Shown: one piece after another, positions 44,626 through 52,642 of the stretch
Numbering within the stretch: position 1 is the first letter of the stretch
Layout: each line of letters opens with the position of its first letter
Assembly (NCBI GenBank): GCA_965279135.1
Contig: OZ257133.1
Location: 62,001-126,000, forward strand
Direction: 5' to 3'
Source: Croceimicrobium sp965279135
GTDB taxonomy: Bacteria > Bacteroidota > Bacteroidia > Flavobacteriales > Schleiferiaceae
Length of the DNA: 64,000 bases
Notes under the pieces: model-generated
Told to the model about the DNA's origin: nothing
The model's input: only the letters and a program-made list of their open reading frames with translations
Database searches by the model: none
Program-made: the position numbers and the translations under genes

Positions 44626-45162
44626 ATGAACAGGAAATTACTTCTCAGCCTAATGGCAGCTCTGCTGTTGATTTTGACCTCTTGCAAAGAAGAGGAAGGA
44701 GGACTTAAACTTTTTCCTCAGGAGTTACTACTTGAAGGAGAGCGATATGAAATCGAACGGGCGTATTTGATTGACTTCTTCACCTTAGGTCCGGAAATCA
44801 ATGGTCTACAATTGCATCTGTATACCGAAGGTTTAAATGTCGTAGAGGATTCCCTTGGAAGGCCCGTTTCAGTAACCGGCAGTGGCTTTAGGGTGATCTA
44901 TGATCCGATTAGCCGCAATTTTGGAGAGCTTTCTGCCGGGACTTATACCATTGATACCACTGGTGGGTTCAGACCGAATACATTTAGGCTTCCCTTTATC
45001 TCCTTCTTTAGCAATGGGACAGAGCTTAGTAATCGGCGTATCGAGTCAGGTGAGATGGAAGTGATCAGGCAAGGTGACTTATACACCATTACCGGCTTTG
45101 GGCGTGATGAGGATCGCCGGGAATTCAGCTTTAGCTATCAGGGTGTTATACCGGTATTATAA
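44626..45162 (+). CDS. Putative lipoprotein of unknown function
   Basis: 178-aa protein with a lipoprotein signal peptide (MNRKLLLSLMAALLLILTSC). The mature part starts with an acidic CKEEEGG and appears to be a beta-strand-rich domain (EIERAYLIDFF, LQLHLYTEGL, AGTYTIDTTGGF), similar in look to small outer-membrane lipoproteins of Bacteroidota. No catalytic motif is recognised. It stands alone between the secG terminator and the convergent bcp gene. The stop overlaps the bcp terminator. Confidence 0.75.
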   Translation: MNRKLLLSLMAALLLILTSCKEEEGGLKLFPQELLLEGERYEIERAYLIDFFTLGPEINGLQLHLYTEGLNVVEDSLGRPVSVTGSGFRVIYDPISRNFGELSAGTYTIDTTGGFRPNTFRLPFISFFSNGTELSNRRIESGEMEVIRQGDLYTITGFGRDEDRREFSFSYQGVIPVL

Positions 45163-45196
45163 AAAAATCCGGAATGTGATTTCTCACTATTCCGGA
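45161..45196 (-). terminator. Rho-independent terminator of bcp
   Basis: On the minus strand TCCGGAAT pairs with ATTCCGGA (plus positions 45189-45196 and 45168-45175), with GTG/CAC extending the stem, and seven T follow (45161-45167). Confidence 0.8.
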
Positions 45197-45221
45197 CCAG
45201 GGTGTTTATAGGAATGAGGCC

Positions 45222-45683
45222 TTAATTAAAATCAGCTAGTATTTGTTCTGTTGCTTCTTTCGTCTTTACCTTGAGGTAGATTTTTTCAATGTTTCCCTCC
45301 TCGTTGATCACGAAAGTTTCTCGATGGATTCCATCGAATTCTCGCCCCATAAATTTCTTTAGTCCCCAAACCCCGTAGGCTTCAATAACCTCTCTTTCGG
45401 TGTCAGGGATTAGAGGGAAGGGAAGGTCGAATTTCTCGATGAAGTTTTTATGTTTCTTGGCATTATCAGCACTAACACCGATAATGGCAAAGCCCTTATC
45501 CTGCAGGACCTGGTAATTGTCTCTAAAGTTGCAGGCTTCTGCAGTACATCCCGGAGTATTATCCTTAGGATAGAAGTAGAGGATCACTTTTTTACCGCGA
45601 TAGTCACTGAGCTTAATTGGATTTCCGTTTTCGTCGGTGGCATTGATATCCGGAGCTTTATCTCCTTCTTTCAGGTGTGTCAT
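45222..45683 (-). CDS. bcp: Thioredoxin-dependent thiol peroxidase (Bcp/PrxQ)
   Basis: 153-aa peroxiredoxin that reduces hydrogen peroxide and organic peroxides with electrons from thioredoxin. The peroxidatic and resolving cysteines lie in PGCTAEACNF, five residues apart as in the PrxQ class, and the fold motif YFYPKDNTPGCT is complete. No signal peptide, so cytoplasmic. Single-gene unit: its own terminator lies downstream, and the groES promoter region lies upstream on the opposite strand. Confidence 0.95.
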   Translation of the reverse strand: MTHLKEGDKAPDINATDENGNPIKLSDYRGKKVILYFYPKDNTPGCTAEACNFRDNYQVLQDKGFAIIGVSADNAKKHKNFIEKFDLPFPLIPDTEREVIEAYGVWGLKKFMGREFDGIHRETFVINEEGNIEKIYLKVKTKEATEQILADFN

Positions 45684-45753
45684 TTTTTCGTTTTTCTCTT
45701 AACCCTGCTTTTGGCAGAATGTTGACGGATTGCCCCAATTTTAAACTTGAATT

Positions 45754-45782
45754 CTGACAAATTTTACTAGGGAATCTGTCAG
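45754..45782. promoter_or_regulatory. Inverted repeat upstream of groES
   Basis: CTGACA (45754-45759) and TGTCAG (45777-45782) form a 6-bp inverted repeat directly before the groES promoter, a likely operator or activator site for heat-shock control. Confidence 0.4.
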
Positions 45783-45815
45783 TTTGCCACTTTGGCTGAG
45801 TGGCATATTTTTCGC
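45783..45815 (+). promoter_or_regulatory. Promoter of groES-groEL
   Basis: TTTG (45783-45786), a 19-nt spacer and TATTTTTC (45806-45813) match the housekeeping Bacteroidota promoter with one mismatch in the -7 box. The same bases also read TGGCAT-N5-TTCGC (GG 45802-45803, GC 45814-45815), close to a sigma-54 site. The start site would be near 45820-45827. Confidence 0.55.
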
Positions 45816-45864
45816 CTCATGCAGGGCAAATATTTAATAAGTATTAACCTTTAAATAGTCAACA

Positions 45865-46146
45865 ATGGCTGATATTAACTTGAAACCTTTAGCAGACCGC
45901 GTGCTCGTAGAGCCAAGTGCTGCTGAAACTACCACTGCTTCGGGGATTATTATTCCCGATACCGCCCAGGAGAAACCACAACAAGGAACGGTAGTAGCCG
46001 TAGGTAATGGCAAGCCCGATGAGCCAATGACCGTAAAAGTAGGCGACACTGTTTTATACGGAAAGTATGGCGGTACTGAAATTAAGCATGACGGTAAGGA
46101 CTACTTGATCATGCGCGAGTCTGATATCTACGCAGTATTAGGTTAA
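45865..46146 (+). CDS. groES: Co-chaperonin GroES
   Basis: 93-aa lid of the GroEL chamber. The N-terminal LKPLADRVLVEP, the mobile loop TTASGIIIPDTAQEKP and the C-terminal YLIMRESDIYAVL are all typical. It lies 32 nt upstream of groEL in the usual two-gene operon. Confidence 0.97.
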   Translation: MADINLKPLADRVLVEPSAAETTTASGIIIPDTAQEKPQQGTVVAVGNGKPDEPMTVKVGDTVLYGKYGGTEIKHDGKDYLIMRESDIYAVLG

Positions 46147-46178
46147 TCAAATCCAAACACAAAAAACTCTAAAACGAA

Positions 46179-47825
46179 ATGGCAAAAGAAATTAAGTTCA
46201 ATGTTGAGGCGCGCGATGGCTTGAAAAAAGGAGTTGACGCCTTGGCCAATGCTGTTAAAGTAACGCTGGGCCCTAAAGGCCGCAATGTGATCATCGAAAA
46301 GTCTTTCGGTGCTCCTCACGTAACTAAGGATGGTGTTACCGTAGCCAAGGAAATCGAGCTTGAGGATAAGATCGAGAACATTGGTGCTCAGATGGTGAAA
46401 GAAGTAGCAAGCAAAACTGCAGATGTAGCCGGTGACGGAACTACTACTGCTACTGTTTTAGCACAGGCGATCTTTAACCAGGGATTGAAAAACGTGGCAG
46501 CAGGTGCGGCCCCAATGGACCTAAAACGAGGTATTGATAAAGCGGTTGAAACCGTAATCAAGGAATTACGTGGTCAGAGTCAGGAAGTAGGCGACAGCGA
46601 TGCTAAGATTGAGCAGGTTGCAGCTATTTCTGCCAATAACGATCCTGCAATTGGTGGATTGATTGCTGAGGCCATGGGTAAGGTGAAGAAAGAAGGAGTA
46701 ATCACCGTTGAAGAAGCTAAGGGCACAGAAACTTACGTTGACGTTGTAGAAGGAATGCAGTTTGATCGCGGTTATCTTTCTCCTTACTTCGTTACTGATA
46801 GCGAGAAGATGATTGCTGATTTAGAAAGTCCTTTAATTCTGATTTACGATAAGAAAATCAGCAATATGAAGGAACTTCTTCCTGTATTGGAGCCTGCTGC
46901 ACAGTCTGGACGTCCTCTATTGATTATTGCTGAAGATGTGGAGAGCGAAGCGCTAGCGACATTAGTAGTAAACAAGATTCGTGGTAGCTTGAAAATTGCT
47001 GCTGTAAAAGCTCCAGGATTTGGTGATCGTCGTAAAGCAATGCTAGAAGATATTGCCATTCTTACCGGTGGAACCGTAATTTCTGAAGAGCGTGGCTTCA
47101 AATTAGAGAACGCCACCTTGGATATGCTAGGAACAGCCGAGAAAGTAAGTATTGATAAAGACAATACCACTGTTGTAAATGGTGCCGGTGAGGCAGAGCA
47201 GATTGCAGGTCGAGTTAATCAGATCAAAGCTCAGATAGAAACCACTACCTCTGATTACGACAAGGAGAAATTACAAGAGCGCTTAGCCAAATTGGCTGGC
47301 GGTGTAGCTGTGCTATACGTAGGTGCGGCTTCTGAAGTAGAAATGAAGGAGAAGAAAGACCGCGTTGATGACGCACTGGCCGCAACCCGTGCTGCAATCG
47401 AGGAAGGAATCGTTCCTGGTGGTGGAGTAGCTTTCGTTCGTGCCGCAAAAGCATTGGAAGATCTTACTGGTGAGAATGACGATGAAACTACCGGAGTACG
47501 TATTGTTCACCGTGCGATTGAGGAGCCTTTGCGTATGATTGCATACAATGCTGGTCAGGAAGCTTCTGTAATTATCAATAAAGTACAGGAAGGTAAAGAT
47601 GATTTTGGATACAATGCTAAAACCGAAGAATTCGGAAACATGTATGAGCAAGGAATCATCGATCCTACCAAGGTTACAAGGGTGGCACTAGAAAATGCTG
47701 CATCTGTAGCTGGAATGCTCCTTACCACAGAGGCGACTATTAGCGAAATTCCTAACGAGAACGACGCTGCCGCCGCTGCGGCTGCCGCTGCCGGAATGGG
47801 CGGTGGAATGCCTGGAATGATGTAA
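46179..47825 (+). CDS. groEL: Chaperonin GroEL (Hsp60)
   Basis: 548-aa subunit of the tetradecameric folding chamber. Typical blocks include VTLGPKGRNVIIEKSFGAP, the ATP site DGVTVAKEI and VAGDGTTTATVLAQAI, and KAPGFGDRRKAMLEDIAILTGG split across the apical domain. The C-terminus ends in the flexible GMGGGMPGMM tail preceded by an alanine run. It is followed by a strong terminator. Confidence 0.98.
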   Translation: MAKEIKFNVEARDGLKKGVDALANAVKVTLGPKGRNVIIEKSFGAPHVTKDGVTVAKEIELEDKIENIGAQMVKEVASKTADVAGDGTTTATVLAQAIFNQGLKNVAAGAAPMDLKRGIDKAVETVIKELRGQSQEVGDSDAKIEQVAAISANNDPAIGGLIAEAMGKVKKEGVITVEEAKGTETYVDVVEGMQFDRGYLSPYFVTDSEKMIADLESPLILIYDKKISNMKELLPVLEPAAQSGRPLLIIAEDVESEALATLVVNKIRGSLKIAAVKAPGFGDRRKAMLEDIAILTGGTVISEERGFKLENATLDMLGTAEKVSIDKDNTTVVNGAGEAEQIAGRVNQIKAQIETTTSDYDKEKLQERLAKLAGGVAVLYVGAASEVEMKEKKDRVDDALAATRAAIEEGIVPGGGVAFVRAAKALEDLTGENDDETTGVRIVHRAIEEPLRMIAYNAGQEASVIINKVQEGKDDFGYNAKTEEFGNMYEQGIIDPTKVTRVALENAASVAGMLLTTEATISEIPNENDAAAAAAAAAGMGGGMPGMM

Positions 47826-47850
47826 GTACGCATTTTCCACATATATTTCC

Positions 47851-47885
47851 TCCCGGTATCGGCTCAGCTGGTACCGGGATTTTTT
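47851..47885 (+). terminator. Rho-independent terminator after groEL
   Basis: TCCCGGTA (47851-47858) pairs with TACCGGGA (47872-47879), and six T follow. Confidence 0.82.
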
Positions 47886-47888
47886 ATG

Positions 47889-47920
47889 CTTGAATCACCG
47901 CATTCTCCAACCTATATTTG
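47889..47920 (+). promoter_or_regulatory. Promoter for a near-leaderless gene at 47925
   Basis: CTTG (47889-47892), a 20-nt spacer and TATATTTG (47913-47920, exact TAnnTTTG). The -7 box ends only 4 nt before the ATG at 47925, so the transcript would have almost no leader. Confidence 0.55.
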
Positions 47921-47924
47921 TGAA

Positions 47925-48863
47925 ATGAAGAATATTTTCAGCTTACTCATTCTGGCATTGCTCATTAGCCCTCAGCTGGAAGCACAGAGGTATAAGGATG
48001 CCCGTAGTTACTACCGCGAGTTTTCTGCTCAGAATCGTCGTATTCAGATTAAGAATATGCGTTACATGGAAGCCGTGGCAAAAGGTGCGGACGCAAGGCG
48101 TATATCCAAGTTTCGCGAAATGGTGGTTACCCAATTAACGGAAAGCAGAAATGCATTAAATCGAGTAGGGCCCTATAAAGATGATGATATCCTTCAGCGC
48201 GAGTACATTGCCGGATTGGATATGTATCTGGAAGCTTACCGCGATTTATTTGGCAAGGCTGAAGAGCTTCTCAAGGACCGTTATAATTCCATTTCTAACC
48301 TGGAGGCCTATTATAAACTAGCCAATGAAGCAGAGGTAAAGGCCCTCGATGCTGCATACAAAATCGAAAAGGCGGAGGATTATTTCGGCAAGACCTATCA
48401 GGTGGATTTACGTCGGGATACCGTGATGCAGGAAAGAGTATTAAAGTTGGATGAAATAATAGTTTCAATAAGAGAAGTTACCTTAGAGTATTACCGTGTA
48501 GCCGCGGAGATTCAGAGGCTTTTCAATGCAATCGATTCCAATAATACGGACAACCTTACGGAGATTTTAGGGGATATCCGGATTGCAAGTAGAGTAGCTA
48601 AAGCGAAATTGGAGGACCACCAACCAATGGAGGACTTTGATGATTTGCTTGATCAGACCATGTATTTCTTAGGTGAGGTTGATGCTTCTATTGATTCCGA
48701 ATTACGCCCAATGGCCGAAGTTTTCGAGTTTAAATACAAGGATCAGGATGATCTGGGAGATGCTCAGAACATTCTGGAGAATTACAAGGAGTTTCTGGAG
48801 GAGATGCGCATTGACTTTTTTGAAACGCGGGAGGAAATGATTTTAGATTATCTAGAGGAATAG
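47925..48863 (+). CDS. Exported helical protein of unknown function
   Basis: 312-aa protein with signal peptide (MKNIFSLLILALLISPQLEA) and a mostly helical, charged mature part. I do not recognise a family. The signal peptide and the promoter directly upstream fix the start at 47925. The mature region is rich in Glu, Asp, Arg and Tyr, with helical pairs suggestive of repeats (NLEAYYKLANEAEVKALDAA, RVLKLDEIIVSIREV). It lies 16 nt before the sensor kinase gene and may be cotranscribed with it, so a role in the same envelope-signalling pathway is possible but unproven. Confidence 0.7.
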   Translation: MKNIFSLLILALLISPQLEAQRYKDARSYYREFSAQNRRIQIKNMRYMEAVAKGADARRISKFREMVVTQLTESRNALNRVGPYKDDDILQREYIAGLDMYLEAYRDLFGKAEELLKDRYNSISNLEAYYKLANEAEVKALDAAYKIEKAEDYFGKTYQVDLRRDTVMQERVLKLDEIIVSIREVTLEYYRVAAEIQRLFNAIDSNNTDNLTEILGDIRIASRVAKAKLEDHQPMEDFDDLLDQTMYFLGEVDASIDSELRPMAEVFEFKYKDQDDLGDAQNILENYKEFLEEMRIDFFETREEMILDYLEE

Positions 48864-48879
48864 ATCCAAATTCAATCCT

Positions 48880-50844
48880 ATGCCAACAAGAAATTTAGCA
48901 AAGAGAGTATTTGTTATTGGGGCCCTGACCATTTGGTCGGGCCTTTTTTGTTTTGGACAGGATCAACGAGATAGTATTCGAAACTTAATTTCTTCCGAGA
49001 AAGATGATACTCAGACAGTAAAACTTCACCTCTTGCTGGCCAAAGAGTGGTTGCTGGAAAACCGAGATAGCGCAGCCCTTTACGCGGATTTGGCCCTCGA
49101 GATGAGTAATGCGAAAGGATTTCCTAAGCAGCAAATTGAGGCCATTAACATGCAGGGTAATGTTCTTCAGAGGCAGTCAATGGAAGAAGAGGCCATGACT
49201 AAATATCTCAAGGCTATTGAGATGGCCGAGGCCATAGATTATAAGGAAGGCTTAGCAAAGCTTTATAATAATGTTGCCCTTATTCATACCCAAAGAGGTG
49301 CATATCCGGAAGCTCTGGAGGGTTTTACTGCAGCCACGCGATACGAAGAGGAGACTGGTAATTTGGAAGGAAAAGCCCAGGGTATAAATAATATCGGGGT
49401 AGTATTCTATTATCAGGGGGATTATGATAAGGCGATGGACTACTTCCTGGAATCGGTTAAGATTCACGAATCCATGGGAAACCTCTTAAGTGCGAAACAG
49501 GGTTACAATAATATTGGAGCAATTAATGAAGCCCTCGGCCGACATGATGAAGCCCTGAAATTCTATCAGCTCTCCCTTAAAATTTCATTGGATTTAAATG
49601 ATCCAGATGAAGTGGGTCATGCCTATAACAATATCGCGGGCGTCTACAGCAATCTGGAGCAATGGACTCAATCGGAGACTTATTATAAGAAGGCGATTGA
49701 TCTCAACAATACTCAGAAGGCCTATTATTCCCTAGCACTAAACTATCTCAATCTAGCTGATATGTATGTCAAGGCAGAGCGGGCTGATGAGTCGGAACCT
49801 CTGTTTGAGAAGGCAATTGAGATCGTAAAGCTGCACAATTATAAGACCCTTGCATCAGAACTTTATCTAAGAATGGCTAACTCTTTTGCCCAACAGGAGA
49901 AGTTCGAGAAAGCCCTGGGTTACCAGAGACTATATGATGCTTATAAGGATTCCATTTTTGACGAGAACAAAGCCAAGGCAATTGCAGAAACGGAAGCGCT
50001 ATACGAAACGGAGAAGAAGGAGCGTGAAGCAGCTGAGGCCAAAGCAGCCCTGGCCGAGGAGCAACTAACAGTGCAAAGGCAAAATGTATTGCTCATCCTT
50101 TTAACAGCGGGATTTATGATCCTTATTGTTTCAATTATTTCTATTTACCGGGCGCAAAGAGCCAAACGAAGACAGCTTCAGACTGAGGCTATGTTGCAAG
50201 AGGAGCGCACCCGAGCTGAAGGTCGTCGTAAACTGGAAGCAGAACGCAATCGGATTTCCCGGGATTTGCATGATCATATTGGTGCGCAGCTCACCATTAT
50301 TAGCTCCCAGATTGACAATCTAGCTTATAAAGAAGACACTTCGGAGAAACGCGAGCGTTTTGAACAGATTAGTGATCATACCCGCGATACAATGGCTCAA
50401 TTAAGGGAGACGATCTGGGCGATGAATAACGACAGCATCAATTTGGAGATGCTTACGGCAAAGCTTCAGGACTTCTTACAGCGGTCGCAGAATGAAGATC
50501 AAGAGATGATTATTCAATTGGAAGCTGATCCTGAAATTGCTTTAGGTCCGGTTCAAACGATAAACCTATTCCGTATTTGCCAGGAGGCAGTGCAGAATGC
50601 CTTGAAGTATGCACAGTTTAAGCGCATAATAATCCATTTTAAAGTAAAGGACAAGCAGCTTTGGTTAAGTATTAGTGATGACGGAAAGGGAATGGAGCCT
50701 GATGCTGCAAATCGGGGTTATGGCCTTCGCAATATGGAAGAGCGCATGCGACAAATCAATGGAAGTTTTGATCTGGAATCTAAACTAGGCGAAGGAACTA
50801 AAATTCTTCTGGTGCTTCCGTTGAATACGTCAGTTGCCTTATAG
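48880..50844 (+). CDS. TPR-containing sensor histidine kinase (NarX/DesK-type)
   Basis: 654-aa membrane kinase. A signal or anchor segment lies at residues 8-25. The periplasmic part (about 40-370) consists of TPR repeats with the recurring ALINNIG/YNNIA pattern. One membrane helix follows at about 405-427 (LLILLTAGFMILIVSIISIY). The HisKA_3 phosphoacceptor site is ISRDLHDHIGAQL, and the ATPase core ends with DDGKGMEPDA and GYGLRNMEERMRQ. It should phosphorylate the NarL-type regulator encoded 32 nt downstream. The TPRs suggest that the signal is a protein or peptide. Confidence 0.93.
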   Translation: MPTRNLAKRVFVIGALTIWSGLFCFGQDQRDSIRNLISSEKDDTQTVKLHLLLAKEWLLENRDSAALYADLALEMSNAKGFPKQQIEAINMQGNVLQRQSMEEEAMTKYLKAIEMAEAIDYKEGLAKLYNNVALIHTQRGAYPEALEGFTAATRYEEETGNLEGKAQGINNIGVVFYYQGDYDKAMDYFLESVKIHESMGNLLSAKQGYNNIGAINEALGRHDEALKFYQLSLKISLDLNDPDEVGHAYNNIAGVYSNLEQWTQSETYYKKAIDLNNTQKAYYSLALNYLNLADMYVKAERADESEPLFEKAIEIVKLHNYKTLASELYLRMANSFAQQEKFEKALGYQRLYDAYKDSIFDENKAKAIAETEALYETEKKEREAAEAKAALAEEQLTVQRQNVLLILLTAGFMILIVSIISIYRAQRAKRRQLQTEAMLQEERTRAEGRRKLEAERNRISRDLHDHIGAQLTIISSQIDNLAYKEDTSEKRERFEQISDHTRDTMAQLRETIWAMNNDSINLEMLTAKLQDFLQRSQNEDQEMIIQLEADPEIALGPVQTINLFRICQEAVQNALKYAQFKRIIIHFKVKDKQLWLSISDDGKGMEPDAANRGYGLRNMEERMRQINGSFDLESKLGEGTKILLVLPLNTSVAL

Positions 50845-50876
50845 CATGTTCCATATTCCTTAATCACTTTTGTAGT

Positions 50877-51521
50877 ATGACTATAAACATTGCCATTGCA
50901 GAAGATAATTTACGTTTAGCACAAACGCTCATTGAGAAGCTGGAGCTGGACGAGAGAATGAGAGTAAAATGGCATGAACCCAATGGTCAGGCGCTAATTG
51001 AACACCTGGAAGAGGACCATCATCTGGATGTTATTCTAATGGATATCAATATGCCTTTAATGGATGGGATAGAGGCTACCGAAATTGCTCGAAAACGTTT
51101 CCCGCAGATTAAGGTGATCATGAGTACTGTTTTCGACGAAGAAGACTATATTCTCCGAGCAATAATGGCCGGTGCTAATGGCTATTTACTCAAGGACGAA
51201 AAGCCCGCTAAGCTCCATATTGCAATAGAGGAGGTATTGGAAGGTGGAGCGCCAATGTCAGTTTCTGTGGCTCGAAAAGCCCTTAAGATTATTCGCATGG
51301 GATCCGAATTACCTTCGGAGAAAATTGATTACAACCTTACCAAACGGGAGGGGGAGATCTTAGAGCAATTGGCCTCCGGCTTGAATTATCAGAAAATAGC
51401 TGAAAATCTTTTCATAAGTCCCTCCACCGTTCGCAAGCATATTGAAAACATCTACCAAAAGCTTCAGGTCCATAATAAAGTAGAGGCAGTTCAATTGGCT
51501 TTGAGGAATGGGTTGGTGTGA
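50877..51521 (+). CDS. NarL/FixJ-type response regulator
   Basis: 214-aa regulator. The receiver domain has the acidic pocket AEDN, the phospho-Asp in VILMDINMPLMDG and the conserved K in YLLKDEKP. A LuxR-type helix-turn-helix follows (TKREGEILEQLASGLNYQKIA, then STVRKHIENIYQKL). Partner of the upstream TPR kinase. Target genes unknown. Strongly AT-rich TAG repeats follow its stop. Confidence 0.95.
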   Translation: MTINIAIAEDNLRLAQTLIEKLELDERMRVKWHEPNGQALIEHLEEDHHLDVILMDINMPLMDGIEATEIARKRFPQIKVIMSTVFDEEDYILRAIMAGANGYLLKDEKPAKLHIAIEEVLEGGAPMSVSVARKALKIIRMGSELPSEKIDYNLTKREGEILEQLASGLNYQKIAENLFISPSTVRKHIENIYQKLQVHNKVEAVQLALRNGLV

Positions 51522-51525
51522 GGGT

Positions 51526-51574
51526 GGTAGCTGGTAATTGGTAGTTAGTAGCTAGTAGTTAGTAGAATGTAGAT
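51526..51574. repeat. TAG-rich degenerate repeat, copy 1
   Basis: A run of GTAG/TTAG/CTAG units (such as GTAGCTGGTAATTGGTAG) right after the response-regulator stop. A near-identical tract recurs from 52044. The units contain stop codons in several frames. Confidence 0.7.
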
Positions 51575-51697
51575 GGTACTTACTACGACTAAGCTCCAGG
51601 CTCTAAGTTCTAATTTCTCACATCCCAAATCTCACATCTCATTCCCCATCCCCTCCGAACCTTCCACCCCTTAATCAGTTAATACCCAAAACATTTT

Positions 51698-52042
51698 ATG
51701 CGGTATACTATATTCCTATTATTTCTAATTAGCACAATTAGCTTAAGTGCTCAGGAGTCAATTATTGAGCTAGGTCCGAATCAAAGCATGATTATCTCCG
51801 GAAAGGGTCCTGGTCAGGATGGAGCGATTAATCCTTATTTAAAAGAAGGTTCTATAGCCACAGTGGAGAACCTGGGAGAATATGAGTTTTCTGTTCGCCT
51901 GCAAAAGAAGGGCGAGATTCTTAAAATGGTGGCGATTAAGAAAGGAAAGAAAAAGGAGTTCGATCTAGACCCCGGCGTAGAGCTTTACTTCGATACGGAG
52001 TATGAGGGGAAAGCTGAGGTTTTGTTTAGGGAGAAGGAGTAA
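51698..52042 (+). CDS. Small exported protein of unknown function
   Basis: 114-aa protein with a signal peptide (MRYTIFLLFLISTISLSA) and a small beta-rich, lysine-rich mature domain. No family recognised. Short beta strands (SMIISGKG, SIATVENLG, EYEFSVRLQKKG) suggest a sandwich. The gene stands alone between two copies of the same TAG-rich repeat, so it may have arrived or been duplicated with them. It is probably expressed, given the clear signal peptide. Confidence 0.6.
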   Translation: MRYTIFLLFLISTISLSAQESIIELGPNQSMIISGKGPGQDGAINPYLKEGSIATVENLGEYEFSVRLQKKGEILKMVAIKKGKKKEFDLDPGVELYFDTEYEGKAEVLFREKE

Positions 52043-52043
52043 G

Positions 52044-52147
52044 TGGTAGCTAGTAATTGGTAGCTAGTAGTTAGTATTTTGTAGTTGGTACCATGCCATT
52101 TACAAGCAACCATCTACTAGCTACAATCTACTAGTTACCATCTACTA
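52044..52147. repeat. TAG-rich repeat, copy 2, with inverted half
   Basis: 52044-52092 repeats the tract at 51526. 52107-52147 holds the same units in inverted orientation (CTACTAG, ACCATCTACTA), so the copy could fold into a long imperfect hairpin. Its end supplies the TAG stop codon of yqeY. Confidence 0.7.
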
Positions 52148-52594
52148 ATTCAACAATTCTCGAACCTTCGCACTAATACTCTTCCCATCAGCGCGACCGG
52201 CAAGCTCTTTGCTGGCGCGACCCATAACCTTACCCATATCTCGGGCGGATTCTGCTCCGGTTTCAGCAATTACTTTTTTAAGGTATTCTTCCAGCTCAGC
52301 TTCGCTCAGTGCTTTTGGTAAGAAGGTCTCGATTACTTCCAATTGTGCTTTCTCCTCTGCAGCTAGATCCTCACGATTCTGCTCTTCGTAGATGGCTAAG
52401 GAGTCCTTCCGTTGCTTCTGCAATTTGGTCAGGATTTTAAGCTCCTCGTCTTCATTCAATTCAGCGCCGGCACCTTTTTCGGTCTGGGCCAACATAATGG
52501 CAGACTTGATGCTGCGCAGGCTTTCCAGACGCACTTTATCCTTGCTCTTCATCGCTGATTTGATCTCTTCAGCGATCATCTTAATAAGACTCAT
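52145..52594 (-). CDS. GatB/YqeY domain protein
   Basis: 149-aa YqeY family protein, a helical domain related to the tail of GatB, the tRNA amidotransferase subunit. The full-length fold is present (MKSKDKVRLESLRSIKSAI to the conserved MGKVMGRAS region). Its exact function is unknown. Position downstream of ftsZ is usual in Bacteroidota, but a TACCTTTG box at 52611-52618 suggests it also has its own promoter. The stop codon lies in the TAG-rich repeat. Confidence 0.9.
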   Translation of the reverse strand: MSLIKMIAEEIKSAMKSKDKVRLESLRSIKSAIMLAQTEKGAGAELNEDEELKILTKLQKQRKDSLAIYEEQNREDLAAEEKAQLEVIETFLPKALSEAELEEYLKKVIAETGAESARDMGKVMGRASKELAGRADGKSISAKVRELLN

Positions 52595-52610
52595 AATTTG
52601 GAATTTCCTG

Positions 52611-52618
52611 CAAAGGTA
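52611..52618 (-). promoter_or_regulatory. Putative -7 box of yqeY
   Basis: TACCTTTG on the minus strand matches TAnnTTTG exactly, 16 nt before the yqeY start. The -33 element is weak. Confidence 0.4.
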
Positions 52619-52642
52619 AGACTAGTCCTGTCTTTGAGGAAG

